Source of the DNA: Poecilobothrus nobilitatus
Lineage: Eukaryota; Arthropoda; Insecta; Diptera; Dolichopodidae
DNA length: 64,000 bases
Reading direction: 5' to 3'
NCBI GenBank assembly: GCA_947095535.1
Contig: OX352774.1
Location: 249,327,825 to 249,391,824 of the forward strand
Shown: positions 23,404-38,603 of the stretch, in pieces
How the letters are laid out: each line of letters starts with the position of its first letter
Numbering within the stretch: position 1 is the first letter of the stretch
The notes under the pieces: generated by a model
Database searches by the model: none
Told to the model about the DNA's origin: nothing
Seen by the model: only the letters and a program-made list of their open reading frames with translations
Translations under genes and position numbers: made by a program

Positions 23404-26400
23404 AAATCAATGCTGAAATAAAGTCTTGTGGAAAATTGTAAATTTTAGAAATAATTTGATAATAATTTTCTATCAATTTTCAAAAATTTTATATTATATA
23501 TGTACTTATATATAATTTTATATTATAGAAAAACTAATCACAAAAATACAGAAAATATTTTATTTTTTCAAAATTTATTCTTTTCTTTTCAAAAAAAAAA
23601 AAAAAGGTGATAACTTTTGACTTTTCTTATCGACATAAAATTTTCCGACAGATTAGAAAACAACCAACAAAAATAAACAAAAATAAGAGATAAAAAATTT
23701 TATTTTTAATTTTTCTTCAAAATGAAAAATAAAAAAACAAAATAAAAAAAAAATGAATTTTTTTTAGCTGCATCAGAGTCTGCTTTAACCACAAAACAAA
23801 GCACCAAAACAAACTTAAAAAACTTTTATTTAAAATTATTTTGTTAGTTTTGTTTTTTAATTTAAATTAAAAAGAGACAAAAAACATTAAAATATAAGAT
23901 AGAAACAGAAAAACAAAAAAAAAAAGGCGTCATTAAATGAAAAACAAAATAAGGAAAAAATTTATTTTTAAGGATTAAGGATAACACAAAATATTTTTAC
24001 TCTAATTTTATTTTATGTTTTGGTGTTGTTATTGTTATATTGCAATAATCTCTTCATTTTAGTGCACAAAACAAATTTATCCCAAGGTAGAATATATATA
24101 TATTTTTTTTTAAAAGAATTTGTAATAATATATGTATGTATTTGTATATATTTGTATGTTTATAGTATATAAACCTTTTGTTATCTTATTTAAATTCATA
24201 AAAAAAAAGTGTATTTAAAAAGAAAATCATTATTTTGCACTTCTATAGGAATCTATAGGAATCACTTTGTAATAAATCGGTATCCTAGGACTCAGGCAAA
24301 ATTAATATATCAAATAAATATCCTGGTAAAGAAAAACTTTCAAAATCCTTAGAAATTTACCAATGAAAATAGATAAGTTATTATATTAATGAAGAATCGT
24401 CATGGAAACTAGTGTTATAGTAAGTAAATCATAATAAGGATTAAATCAGAAACGGTGTAGTGTTAGAGTATGTATTTAGATTCGACTGAAATTATGTCAC
24501 TTTAATTTATATCACGCGGTTCAATCTATAAATAATATTTAATTACAAAAAGGAAAACTGACGTTTACAATAAGCAGATCAATATTCTGAGACTCACCTT
24601 AATGAAAGGTGATCCTTCATCAAATTGAATAATTTTAAATAATATTAATCTTTAAAAGTAATAGAATTTATGATATTACGAACGCTTATGTAGTTACATT
24701 TAATATGAAATTTTAATAACTGTAATGAAACTTAAGTTAAATTCTAATAGTTTCAATTTTTCGAAATAAGATTTAATTTTTTAACATACATATATCAAAA
24801 CAAAAGAAAAGAAGATTTTAAAAATATAAAAAAGTATATTTTTAACGTAAAGTCCATTAGATACTAAAAATTTTAAAATATTTTTTTTTTTTTGGTAACA
24901 AAACAAAAAAATTAAACAATTCTAACACCTTTCTATTATATTCTTTTGTTTTATTTATTCTTTTCTAATAATTAAGAAAAAAACAAATGGGTCTTAAAAT
25001 TACAAAAAAAAAAAAAAAAAATTTCAATTTTGCATAACAGGAAAATAAAACAAAACCCAAGCATACAAAAACACAATTTACATGAAAAATGAAAAAAAAA
25101 GTAAAATTAAAATAACTTAAAGTAAGTAAAAAAAAAAAAAACATTATGTAAACGGCAACACAATGTTCAAAAGTATATGTACATCTAAATATATTATAAT
25201 ACCAATGTTTTTCATTATGGTTCCATTTTTTATTTTAATTTAACTGGTTGTTGTAATTATGTGTTGATAAGCTGTGTAATATAGTTACAGCACAATTTTT
25301 TGAAAAATGTACTTATTACCAAGATAGCACCGTTATTAAATCGTTATTTTTTTTTTTTTTTTTTTTACGAAGATAGCACAAGAAAAATAATAAAAAAAAA
25401 AGGAAAAAAGTTAGTGCTGCCATGTTTTTTTATTGTATTGTCAACATTTCAACAACATTAAAAAAATCTAAAGATGGGGATTTTAGTTTTCTCTTTTTGT
25501 TTATTAGCGTTTGCAAAAAAAAAAAAAAAAAAACTGAAGATGCCTCAGGTGAATGCAATAGAAGAATGCAATAGAAAAAAAAAAAAATTATAGTAGTTTT
25601 CTTTTTTATTCATTTCTATTAAAAGACTTGTTTTTTTTTTTTTTTTAAGTTTCTTTCAGTTTTAAGTTTTAGATAATATAAAATACTATTTTTATATTAT
25701 TTTTTTTTTTTTTCTTTTACACAAATTTAAATGAAAATTCCTTGAAACATCTGAGATTTTATTCATTCATGCGGTATTTGAAATGTAAGTAAAAATTTAA
25801 AATGAAAGGGAGGGAGAAAAAAAAAAGAATTGGCTAGGTTATGGAATGGAATTGTTGGATAGTTAGATATGTATTATTGTTCTTTCTTTGTTTTTCTTTT
25901 TTGTTTTTTTTTTTTTTTTTTTTTGTTGAAGAATAATTAAAAGTTTTAAATATGAAAGAAGAAAAAAATAAAAATTATTATGCTTATCAGTCAGTAAATA
26001 TTAGAGGAAAATTAGAAAAACAAAAAAAAAAAGAATAATAAAACATTTCATCTGTCTAGATCTGTAAACATCTCACACAAAATCTATAAAATAAAACGAA
26101 AACAAAACATCCATTTCTAAAGAACGTACAAAAGAATATTAGACAAATAAAAAACACAAAGGATATTTTAATTGTATACACCTTTAAAGGTGTTAAAATT
26201 GTATACAACTTAATATTGTTATAGTTATTTTAATTAAAAAAAAAAAAAAAAAACAAAACTAAAAAAAGTTTTTTTTTTTTATGTTTGTTAATACAAGCAG
26301 TTGCTTGCAAAATTTGAAGGATTTAGTTTATAATTTCTAGTTAAATTCTTAAATAGAGAAAGGATGTGATTTAGAAATTATTATTGATGAAAAAATTTAT

Positions 26401-29400
26401 ATACCTTAAATTTTTTCTGATACATAAATTTAGAATTTATTTGAATTTCAAATTTGTATCAATTCATAGCTAGATACCTTTTAAATACATTTTTAGGTCT
26501 ATTATGTTACAGAATTTGTAAAAGGTATTTAGAAACTATAATATATTATAATGAATAATTTCAATTATTATCTGATACTTTGGAACATATTCTACCTTGA
26601 TACTTTACCTTGATTATAAAAAAAACTTTCCAAAAAAAAAAAAATTACAGGGTATAGTTTTTCAACAAACAACAATAATGACTATTCAAAAAAATTCTTA
26701 TAAGTAAGTATATATTAAGATTTTCAATTACTTATCACTTTTTAAAGTTTTGTTTCAACGTAAGGATTACTATTGCTTGATACTCGATATATTTTTTCCA
26801 GAACTAAAATATTAAATTCTTTTTCTTCTTCAGATGACTAGCAAAACAGAAAAAAAAAACAATAAAAAAAACCAACACCAAGAAACTTAGTAAAACATAA
26901 TTCTAAATGAATCAAACTTCAAAAAATGAATCAAAGGTTGTTGTCTTGACTACTAAAATTAAATATATCTATTGAACATAAATAATATCATAATTAGAGA
27001 AAATTCAAATATCTTTTCATCGAAATTCTTAAATCCTCTTATCATATACATATTTAAGCCTTTCGTGTTTTGTTTTTTTTTTTTTTTTGCATGATTTTAT
27101 TGAAATTCAGATGAATTTATTATTTCCTTTCATTATTATTTGATTTATTTTAAGTCATTTTTTAACATAAGAACGGTTTGTTTTAGAAAATATTATTGAA
27201 AAGATTCACTTACAAAATACAATGCATGCATACAGATATCAAAAACATACATACACATTAAAAATATAAAAGGAATAACAATTTATTAAACAATTAATTA
27301 AGTTTCCAGATCCGGTTAAGTAACTAAATATAAATTTTCCAAAAAAAAGTCTATTAAAAAGTTTAAGTTAAAATTTTTTTAAGTTATTATTTAAATTTCA
27401 TTAAGTCAATGATGGAGATCTGTAGCTATTCTACAAGATACAAATATACATATAAATATTTTCCATATTTGGAAACATTTTTTTTTTAATTTTTAAACGC
27501 AATTTCTTAGAAATTGAAGCAATTATTTAAATATTAATTAAAAACTAAATGTCTTAAGCACAATTACTTTAAACCGTCGAACAAATTAACCGCAACAGAC
27601 ATTAAAATTTTATTTTTTAAGTTTATTTTTTTGGAAAATACTTAAAAATCATAACCAACAAGAGAGCAACATATTTGTAATGGTAGGTACTATTATAAGT
27701 GTTTTGATACTTATGATACATAATCTGATGTTGATCATTATGATGTAATATTTATGGATTAATTCAAAGGACAAATTTCAAAAAAAAAAAACAAAAAAAA
27801 TTAATACAGGATAAAAATCTAAAAAGATTTGAATGATTATATACTACAAAATAAATTTATTATCCTCATGTTACATACACTTCATTTTTTATCGATCTTT
27901 ATTTTGAACAATTTTCCTTTTTTTGCCTCTTTTTAAAGGATTTTTCTATCGTATTTAACATCAGATTATGTCAAACCAATATTTTTACTCATCATATATA
28001 ATATATATATACGTACATACTTATATACTTGTATAAGGATATTCAATTGTTTTTAAAGAATATATCGAAATCTTTAAAAGAAAAATACGGCAAAAAAAAA
28101 AAAAACAAAAGAACAATTCAATGTGCTCCATTTTAACTCTTTTTATATGCAAATGAGAACAAAAACCAACAAAAAAAAAAAAAAAAATTAAAAATAAAAA
28201 CCCTCATTTTATCAAAATGATGATGAACAACCATTTGTTTGGAAGACATCCTTTATCCATTTTGCAACTTCTTTGGCACACTAAAATATATAAATACATA
28301 TATATACATACATTAGTATATTCTTGTACGTATACATATATATATATATAGATAGATATGTATATATATATAGATTCAATACGTTATGAGATGTTTGCAT
28401 TTGGATTTTAATCTTCCATTTTGAATAATTGCTGATATGGTGTGTAAGTATAATATGCAATTGCTTTATTCATATTATACGTTATTTTCAGGATATCATT
28501 TCAAAAAAATTTTTTTTTTTATCCAGAAATTCATCCAGAGAAAAAAAAAAAAAAAAAAACACAAAAATGACAATAAAAGGATATGAGAAGAAAAATATCA
28601 AAAACATTGATTCTAGTATAAAAGGACAATTTGATTAATTTAAAAATGAATTTAGAATCTAACTATAAGTATATATATATGGATTATATATAAAATCATT
28701 TTGAAGTACAGTGTTACCCAAAATTTTAACGTTTTCAGGATATTTCTTTGAAATTAAAACTATTTGAAAGAAAAATTAAAATTTAAAAAAAATCTAAATA
28801 AAAAGTTTTTTTTTTAACAGTTTAAAATGAAAAGATTAAAAAAACGAACAAAAATGACTTTCCATTACATAAAGTATTGATACAATTTTGTACATCACTG
28901 TAAAAAAATACGATTTGCTTTTATATGGCTTCAGTATGTGTTGAAGAGATTGCTATCTTAAGTATAGGGAAAAATTACTTAGAAACATAAAAATCAAAAT
29001 AAAAATCTGAAAAAAGAAAAACAGGATCTTTTATCCTTGTCTGGAGAAAGAATTTTCATAAAAAAAAAAAAAAAATGATAAATGAGATTTCAATAATTAC
29101 TGGCAAATTAACTAAGAATTCAAAAGCGCAAAGCAAAATAACGAAAAACGTAAGGAACAAAAATAAAACAAAAAGAAGAAAATTACAAAGTCAAATATTT
29201 GAAAATTACTTTCAAGTGGATTTGCATTTCCAAAAAAAAAAAAAATAAAAAATAAAACAAAACATGGCATATAGTCAACTTTGAAAATATCGTTTAGCTT
29301 TAGAGAAATACAAAACTAAATTAGAATGGAGAAAAGAGGGAAATAGAATACAAAACAGGACAAGACACCTTGTAAATGTTAAATGAATGTGAATTGGAAA

Positions 29401-31239
29401 ATTTGATGAAATTTTTATTTTTGTACTTTTAATTGCAAATTTTAAAATTCTGCAAATTGTTTTATTGAAAAATGAATTAAAACATTTTAAAAGGAAATTG
29501 AATTTTTGTAATTCAATCAATTTCTTATTATGTACTACGTATGTATGATTGAGATATTAAATCTTAGTGTTCTTTTAAAAGTTTCTTAAATAGAAATATG
29601 ACATATTAAATATATGTCATAATAATTGAAATGATCTTTAAAGATTGGATTTTTGATCCATTATTGCATAATTTACAAATTTATGATAGGCTTAAATAAT
29701 TGATATTCTTTTTATTAAAATTTTTGAACATAATTTTGTTAGTTTTTGGTTTCCTTAATGATGTCTTAAAAATTTATTCATATTTTTTTTTTTTGAAAGA
29801 ATACAATTTGTTCGTGTGTGTGTGAAACTACGATTATTCTTCAATTGTTGTTTAATAAAAATATTTATATTTTATAAATGATAAGTTGATCTTGTTCTCT
29901 GCTCTATTTTTACAGTATTTATGGGAAGTCTGGTCCACCCAAAACACACCAAAAATATTCATGTGAAAAAAGGAGCAGTAAAGAATAAACAAAAAAAAAT
30001 ACATTTTCTTCTCCCTATAATATATCCCTCCCTACAATAAAATTTTCTATTGTCCTTTAACAATTCATAATATAATTACAGAAATACAAAGTAAAATAGT
30101 TTTTTTTAGTTCAAGAAAAATTCTAATGCCCAAACCAATCTTTTATACATAATTTTCAGACATAAATGAAAAAAAAAAAATTTTCCTACTTATAGGTACA
30201 AATTTTTTTTATGTTTCATTAGGGAAAAGTAAAAATTCATTAAAAACAAAAAAAATCGATTTTTACTATTCGTTCCTTTGTTAAGCTTTTCTCATTCCTG
30301 TATTTTTTTTTTCGAATATTTATTTTCGAAATTATGTTGAAAAAAATTTTTTTTTAATTTTAAAATAAATGTTAGATTCCGCAAATATTCTATTAAGTAG
30401 AATCTGTAAATAAATTTAATGCATGCGTCTTATTACATTCTTCTAAATGTATATTTAGAATACCATTTATATATCTTTTACTACTTATATATGATATAGT
30501 ATAAAAATAAGTAAATATTTATTTTTCGAAATTAAAGTTTCGCATATTTATAAAATGACAGCTAAATAAATAAAAAATAAAAAAAAATAAAAATATATCT
30601 CAAGATCTTTTGATAAAATTTTTATTTTTTTAATAGGTGTGTAGGTGTTAAATGTCAGATTTATAAATATTTTAAACACTAATTCTATGAAAATATAAGT
30701 TTTTTATTTTTTAATTAAAAAGTTACAAATTCCTTAGAAAAGAGAAATAAAAAACGTAATAACTAAGATTAAATGGGACAGAAATGTATCACAATAATAT
30801 GTTACAGCAATGTAAATGTACATAATATAATGTTACCCACACATATACAATTTTCGGCTAATAATATTAATATAGTGTATGTAGAGTATGTTATAATATA
30901 GTATGGATTTTTCTTTATAATAATAAATAGGAAAAATCTTTAAAATTTTCAAATCTGAATAATTTTTTAAGCTAAAATAATTCAAAATATGATTAAAATT
31001 CTTGGATAATTTTAACAGAGAAGTATTTTACTTTCTTTTTAACTAATGTAGAATATAGAGAAATAAAATCTTCTATAGATTTGTTTACCGATATAGATGG
31101 AAAGAAAAGGGATATTATTAAATTGATCCATTAATATGGTTATGCTGAAGTCCGACACAAATAATCATTCGAAAGCAAACAGTTAAGAAAAAAGTGTTAT
31201 TTAATGCAAAAAAATTTTCATTTTTTAAAAGAAACCAAG

Positions 31240-32030
31240 GTAAAATGTAATCCAACGGTTTTTAAAAGCGCATATTTTCAAAAGACAATACAAACTGTTT
31301 AGGATTGTGACTTGCACAAAAATTTGAAAACTTCATGTAATAAGACAAAACGTAAAAATAGGACTTTTCTGGAATTTTGAGGAGCTGTAAGTCCGGAACC
31401 CTATATAACTCAGAAAAACTGTTAAAACACGTAAAAATATATTATTGAACCTTTAATTTTTATTGTCTTTCCAAAGAAAAATTTTTAAAGGTGCCTATAA
31501 GTTACAGGTGTCTAAAAATAGCAAAATTTTCAATTTTTGAGGCAAAATAACTTTAACTTTTAAACAGGGGGTGCTATCAAAAAAGGTTCTGAGGAAACTT
31601 ATACTAATTCGAAAAGTTTTTTCTTGCCTCAAAATTTCAAGCTCTTATCTGAAAGCGTGCCGGAGTTATAAAGGTATAAAAATCATGCAAAATTTCATTT
31701 TCAGATAACGGTAAATTTAAATACTAAATTTACAAAATATATATAATTTTGATATTAATTTATAAAGGTAAAAAAAATTCCTGTCGAATGGCGTTTTCAG
31801 ATTGACAAAATGTTAAAGGGAGCCTGAAATATACGCGTTTAAAAATAGGACTTTTTCAATGTTTTAGGAGCTGTAGTTCCCTGCTGGATGGGGCTACATG
31901 AAAAAGTTGTTCCACAAAATTAATTTTTTTATGAGACCTACCCATGGTTAACATTTTTTTCTCTATCTTTAACGGTGTAGAAGTTTTGTAAACAGACGGA
32001 CAGACGAACGGACGAACAGAGTGAAACTAA
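31240..32030 (+). mobile_element. Decayed copy of the same repeat family as 55831-57416
   Basis: Several phrases recur in the same order as in the element at 56.6-57.3 kb. These are ttacaggtgt(c/t)taaaaatag; ggggtg(c/a)t; aaaatttcaag; ataacggtaaatt; ggcgttttcag; and aggagctgtag followed by ggggctaca and gagatctat/gagaccta. Within this copy the 'gggactttt...aggagctgta..tcc' phrase occurs twice (about 31362 and 31848), so the family carries internal repeats. It ends in a degenerate GGAC array (31993-32020: acggacagacgaacggacgaac). No intact termini remain. Confidence 0.6.
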
Positions 32031-34767
32031 TAGGCATATTTTTTCAAAATTTTTTGGAAATGTGCTAAAAAGTAAAGATTAATTTTAGTTTTGATAAGTT
32101 TTTTTTCAAAAGTTGTAAATTTTAAAATATTACTTTTTAAAATCGGTTATTTTCTTTTCAAACGCAAATTCTTTGAAATTACCGTTTCTTTTATTTTCCA
32201 ATTATTCTAAAGCCACTACAAAATTCATCATCGATTTATAAAAAATTATCTTAAATGCATTTTACTTTTAAATTTTGTTTTTTTATACAGAACAAAATAC
32301 AAAAAAAAAATATATCTACCACAAAATATTTTACAAAACATATGAAAAAGTGTTTGCAGCCAAATGCACTTCAACATACCAAATTTTTCGAATGCGAAAC
32401 ATTGACTTTTTCATTCGAACGATTTTTTCATCATAAACTTCCCCATAACCATCATATTATAAATAGTTCAAGAATGAAAATTTATGAATTATTTTACATA
32501 ACACTAAAATTTAGATATTCAATATAGATTTCATTGTCAGCATTATTTTATATATCGCAAATCCATTTCTCATAAAATCTAGAAAAAAGAATCTTTAGTG
32601 TATAGCATATAAAGTACCAATAGCTTATAGCATTAGCCATTTCTAATAAACTATATAAAATAAGTATTGAAACTTACAATACAATCTTACAACCACAAAA
32701 ACAATTTCATTGCAATTCAATTGTAAATATTTGCAAATAATTAAACGGGAAAAATTAAATTTTTTTTTTTCGCAATTCAACAAGAACTTTTTATTACGAA
32801 AATTTGCATTCTCTAACATTTCTGACCACCACGTATATTTTTTTTTTTCTATCAATAAAATAAACGTTTTTCAAAAAAAAACCAAAAATTTTTTTTCTTA
32901 GAATTGTAAAAAAAAAAAAAAAAAACACTGGTTGATTTTAGCTTTTACAAAGTTTATTCCTAGAAAAATAACAAAAATAGAAAAAGAAAAAAAAGAAAAT
33001 TCAATTTTCGTTTAAAACTTTTTGAATCATACAATTATTTTCTGTACTAAAGTAACAGGCTATCAAAAATGGAATTGAATAAAATTTTATTTATTTAAAT
33101 GTTGCATTTATAAGAATTGAATTTTTTTTTTTTTTTTTTGTAATTTCAATTTTAATTTTTTTTTTTTTTTTTATAAATTTTCCGTGTGATAAAAATGTTA
33201 AAAATAAATTGCAATACTTTTACTATTTTGAATTTTTACAATTTTCTGTGTTAAATGTTATGAATTTTAAAAGTTACAAAAAAAAAATAAAAAAATAAAA
33301 AAAAAGCTGTAAAGAAATTGAAATATTTTCTTTTATTTCCACTTTTCTTACTTAAATATTTTTGATAAAGTGGAACTTAATAGAAAAAAAAAAAAAATAA
33401 AACAAAAATAAAAATATTGGTTTTCTTTTAGAATACAAGAATTTTTTTTTAGTTTTAATCTGAGCTGCAGTAAATATGCATACGTTTTAACAGACGCATC
33501 TGTTAAGAAAAATTCAACTATGATTTTTTTCAGTTTTATCCTTCTTTTTTTTTTGAAATATCACAAAGTTCCACTTGATATTTTTTATGATCTTAAAATT
33601 ATTGAACTGTCTTTGATCTTGAAAGCAATTCATTTTAACCACTAATTTTATATTTAATATTTTAGATTTTATACTTGGAAGTCTTTATACTTTTATACTT
33701 CTTCTTCAAAATCCCTATAGAAATCAATTCAGGCACTAAAATGTTTATTTTTTTCCGTAAAGAGGTCCTTTTTAAGTTCGCTTAGATTATTACATATATA
33801 TTTAAAGAATTGCATCAGTTTTTTTTTTTTTTATGAAAATAATTCCAAATATTTTATTTAGATAAACAAAAAATTTAATGCATTTTTTTTCAATTTTCTG
33901 AAAGGAAACTTTTATTTTCTATTTGATAATGTAATGATTGTATCCAGAATATTTTCCTTTTGTTATGAACTTAGTCAATTTTTATTTTCTGTATAAGTTT
34001 GTAGTGTAAGTTTTGGGATTTAAATTCATTTGAAAATAATTTTCTCATAATATAAAAATAAGATCAAATCTTCGATTTTTTTTTATTACTTATTCAATTT
34101 TTTTTTTTTTCTGGTTCAAATGAAATCAGGAAAGAACATAAAGTATAGAAGAGAAGAGCAACAATGGAAGAAAGCAACAGAAATAAAATACAAAAAAAAT
34201 AATAATAAAAGTTAAAGGATAACGTTTGCTATTTTAACATCCAATAGTAAAAATAGTAAAAAATTATAAAAAAAAACAAAAAAAAAAAAAAAAAAACCAA
34301 AAATATATTTAAACATTTGAATTCGATCATGTTTCAAAATGAAAAATTACTAAAACAATTTTATAAAACATAAAATATACAAAAGAACTAAATTCCAAAA
34401 AAAAAAAAAAAAAAAAAAATTAAATAAAAATTGAAAAAGAGAGAAATATATAAAATAAATTTAAATATTTTCCTATTATATTTTATTTCTTTTCTTTTTT
34501 ACTTTAATTTTTTTTTTTTTTTTGTTTCTTTTCAATAATATAAAAAGATAAAAATTTAAATAAGTATAAAAATAAATAAAGACAGGAATTTAGAACAATG
34601 TATGTATTCGAATAAGTTCACAAAACTCTTAATAATGTATAAATTTTATATAAGGAATATTGTTTGTTATATAAGAAAGAGATAGAAATATAGATGGAAA
34701 TATCAATTTTAAAAACTTATAATATTATACTTATAGACAATGTAAAAAAATCTTTCTGTTGCCTTTC

Positions 34768-34794
34768 AAAAAAAAAAAAAAAAAAAAAAAAAAA
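34768..34794. repeat. Long poly-A tract
   Basis: A run of about 27 A. An equally long run lies at 37450-37477. Such tracts are spread over the whole window. Confidence 0.95.
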
Positions 34795-35617
34795 TGAAAT
34801 ATTCACAATATAATAATTGATAAAGTTGAAAAAAGAAAGAAAAATTGAATTATTCGATTGAAAACTAATACTGATAAAGAAAAAAATTAACATGTATATG
34901 TTTTATCCTTTCTTTTTTTTTTTTTTTTACTTAACAATATGTGACTTTTTATTTTAATATTTAAAATATGTGATGTTCCATTTTTTTTTTTTTGTTACTT
35001 CTCTTTAACTATATACAATGCTTAAATTCCGTTTCAATGATATATTATATTTATATGCATATATATAATCCTATATAAATCCTTTAAGTCAGTGTTGCCG
35101 TATATTATTATGTTATTGTACTTTTTTGTTTATAGAAATCGAATATAATGCATATATTATTATCATATCATACATATTATTTAAAAATTTGCATTACTAT
35201 TATCTTATATAAAATCCTTATATTATCATCTATTTATGTTAGATATCTTTTTCTATCTCTTTCTAGCCAATTTTGATAGATATTTTTTTAACTATTCTAA
35301 AGTTTAATTATAATCTTTTCGTTACAAAAAAAAACGGTTTTTAGCATAGTCAAAATTATGAACAAAAAAAAAAATTGGTTGAAATTTTTTGAAATGTGTG
35401 TATGTGTGTTGGTATTCAGTTCCAATTAAACTTGAAAAAATCATTTTAGTGTTTTTAAGCGAATACGTAAGTCGAAGAATTTTCCAAAATTAAGTACCAG
35501 TACACTTATTTATTCCATCTACCATAGCAATAATTGCAGATAATTTTTAAATTCATTAAATTTTATTATAATAAGATTACAAGAATGAGAAATTTGTATA
35601 CTTTATGTGGATGTGCG

Positions 35618-35660
35618 TAATATCGCCCAAAAATTTAAAATGAAAAATGATCAATTAATT
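35618..35660 (+). repeat. Solitary copy of the foldback-arm sequence
   Basis: The phrase atcgcccaaaaatttaaaa, followed by tgaaaaatgatc, resembles one arm of the hairpin at 36041-36138. Confidence 0.5.
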
Positions 35661-36040
35661 TTTGTCAGTTAAAATTTTCTGATCTAGCTGCTATACTTTC
35701 CGCCTGAATCTGAGGATACAAGGAACAAGGAAGAAGATTTAAGGATTACAAAGAAGCAATGCAATATTTAGTTGCTAATTTGTCCTTTTACAGAATATTT
35801 ATATATATATATATACATATATATAATATATACTCGCATGTAAATTTTCTGTAAAAGGCTAAATCCTTAATTTTGAATCCAACTCTAAAATCAATATTAA
35901 GGTATGTTTCCATGCATACAGGTTTCGATACAAACTCGGGATGCCAGATTTTAATTGTGTATATATGTCATGATGTGCAGATAAATTTGATGGCTAACCA
36001 AAATTTTTCATTTTTAACATTTTAGGCTTACTTGAATACT

Positions 36041-36138
36041 GAAAAATCGCCCAAACATTGAAAATCAAAAATGACCCAAAAAATTTTGACAGATTTTTTG
36101 GGCCATTTTTCATTTTCAATTTTTTGGGCAATTTTTCT
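36041..36138. repeat. Foldback repeat with arms of about 45 nt
   Basis: The left arm runs from gaaaaatcgcccaaacattg to atgacccaaaaaatt. It is mirrored, with few mismatches, by the right arm from attttttgggcc to ttgggcaatttttc, with a loop of under 10 nt around gacag. This could be a small foldback transposon or an inverted duplication. As RNA it would make a long hairpin. Confidence 0.7.
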
Positions 36139-38603
36139 CACAACCACATTATGTTCTATTCAAAAATAATAAGTTGAATTGTAAGTTTTATAAAAATATT
36201 GTGATTTTATGCTAACAAGCTGATCTACTATTTGATCTACTTTTTTTTATTTTTTAATTTTCATAAATACAATTATACATTCTTAAATTCTTAATATTTT
36301 ATAAAACTTTCCTGAAAGTTTTCGTTTAGTTAATATTAAAAACAGTTATTCAAAGAATTTTTTTTTTGTGTTTTTTATATGTTGAAGGTTCTTTTTAGTT
36401 TATATAATTTATAAATTTTATTTTTTTTTTAATATAAAAGAAAATTTTAATATAATTTTTCTTGATTTTTTTCAAATTGTTGCCAGCTTGTAATTTTTTA
36501 ATGAAAATTTTTTTACGTCAATATTCTACGTTTATAATTTTTTCTTTTACTTATCTTTTACGTTTTTATTTTTTTATTTTTATTTACTTTCTATTAATTG
36601 GATCGTCCAAATTTTGTCTTTGTACTTATGTTATGTATTTATGTACAGAAAAAACTTTAAAATTTATCAAAAAAAAAAAAAACTTTAATCCAATAAAAAA
36701 ATTTCTTTTGAACTTTACTATTTGAAAGTTATTAAGATTCAGTAGTTAAATGAATAACCGTTATATGGTAAATCTTATGAATATTTTAAAAAGTAAGTAA
36801 ATAATTTGTCTTTGTTATATTATGGAAATAGTCAGTAAAAATTATTTTGACAATTTTGTTATATGTAAATGTAATTATAAACTTTTACTTTACAATGAAC
36901 AGGAAAATGAAAAAATTGCAATGAATAAGAGCAACGACAGCAAACACCAAAAGGTTGATAAGTGCTACAACACTTCAACATTAGACAAAAAAAAAAAAAA
37001 ACAGTTTTTTTTTTTAGCTAGAAAGAGAAAAATAAAATAATATTTTCTAGTTTAGTATTTTTGTGCTAAATTTATTTTTTTATTTTTACAGAATCCTTTT
37101 AAGTACACTTAAAAGCATTCAGCATTCACAATAAATCTTCCCACTATACAAAAATTTATTCCTTACACTCATCATAGAATGATGAAATTCAAATGAAAAT
37201 ACGTTACTTCGAAATTTCAAAAGAAGTTTAAGTTGTTGTAAAATACAATTTACAGTTATAAAATTCTGAAAAATATACGTTTAAAGAAAAAATAAGTAAA
37301 TAAAAAACATAGTTCCTGTTTACGCTCTGTTATAAGTACTAAGAAATTTAAAATAAAAAAAAAATAAAAAATCCTTTGCTATACACATCTTATTAAATGC
37401 TATAAATGCAATACGTTAGAAAAGGATAAATATATTTTTATAAAAAAACAAAAAAAAAAAAAAAAAAAAAAAAAAAACAAAAGAAATAAAAAAAAAACCA
37501 TCAAATTATGCTTCAAAAATTATAAAAAGTTCTCCTTTCATAGAAACTTAAAGCAGGGAAAAAAAAAACAAAAGTTTAAATATAATTGAAAGTTTATTAT
37601 AACGGTTCATTGTGATTATATTAAAAAAAATTTTTTATTTTTTATTAAAAAGTTTTAATTTTATTCCCGTTTGTTTCATTTTGTTTTATTTACTTAAAAA
37701 AAAAAAAAACAAAACGGATATAAATGAATTTTTTTTTTTGTTTTTTTTTTGTACACTTTCCGGTCATCACGTTCTTATTTTCGGGTCATGGTCAAAATTT
37801 TATTTTAAAACCTATAAATACCTATAACTTTGTTTTTTTGGTTCAAAATTGTACAAAATTTTACAACACAAAAAAAAAAAAAAAAAACAAAAAAGACCTC
37901 TTGAATCATTGATTAAAATTAAAAAATTAAGCCAAGGTAAAAAAAATTAATAAAAAAAAAAAATGCATTTATAACTATAATAGGTAATTTGAGAGTCGAG
38001 TACTTAAAGTGGTTTTTTTAAGTACTTAATCTATTAAGGACTGAAAAAAAAAAAAAATTTTAAAATACCAAAACTTTACACGGATTTTTTATTTTTTTTT
38101 TTTATTTTTCAATAATGCTTTAAGATTCATTTTCAAAAGTTAAGAAAAAAAAAAAAAACTACTTTTAAAACTACTTTTGAAATTAAATTTTTTTTTTTTG
38201 ATAATTTTATTTTTGGATTAAATTCAATAATAATTTTCGGTTATATACGTGTATATTTAATTCAAGGCCAAAATAATTTAAGGGTGGCCGAGTTAACTTT
38301 AAGAAACAAATATTTATGACAGATAATATACAGAATGTATGGCAAGTGAAAGTATATATAGATAAAAAAATTTAGAGATGTGAGGTTTCAAGAATGATGT
38401 CTAAAATTCAAGTCCGATGATAAAACCGCACATATTCCCGATATCAATAAAAGTTAATCGTATGGAATCTTTGCTCTTCAAATGCCTTTGAAATCATAAA
38501 TTTATATTAAAATATAAATTTAGTTTCAGATATAATAATTACTGTAAAAATGCCTGCAAAACTATTAAATATTATAATTGAACCTTTAAACTTTATGTTT
38601 TTT

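Noticed and set aside
24576..24640. Possible first coding exon of the Ig gene (minus strand, ATG AAG GAT CAC CTT TCA TTA AG, then GTGAGT)
   Set aside because: It leaves two bases before the donor, whereas the Ig exon needs an upstream exon ending with one base. The peptide is also not signal-like.
29917..30000. Exon-like segment after a T-rich CAG (VFMGSLVHPKHTKN reading)
   Set aside because: It has no clear donor, runs into poly-A, and the alternative frame stops soon. Too weak to call.
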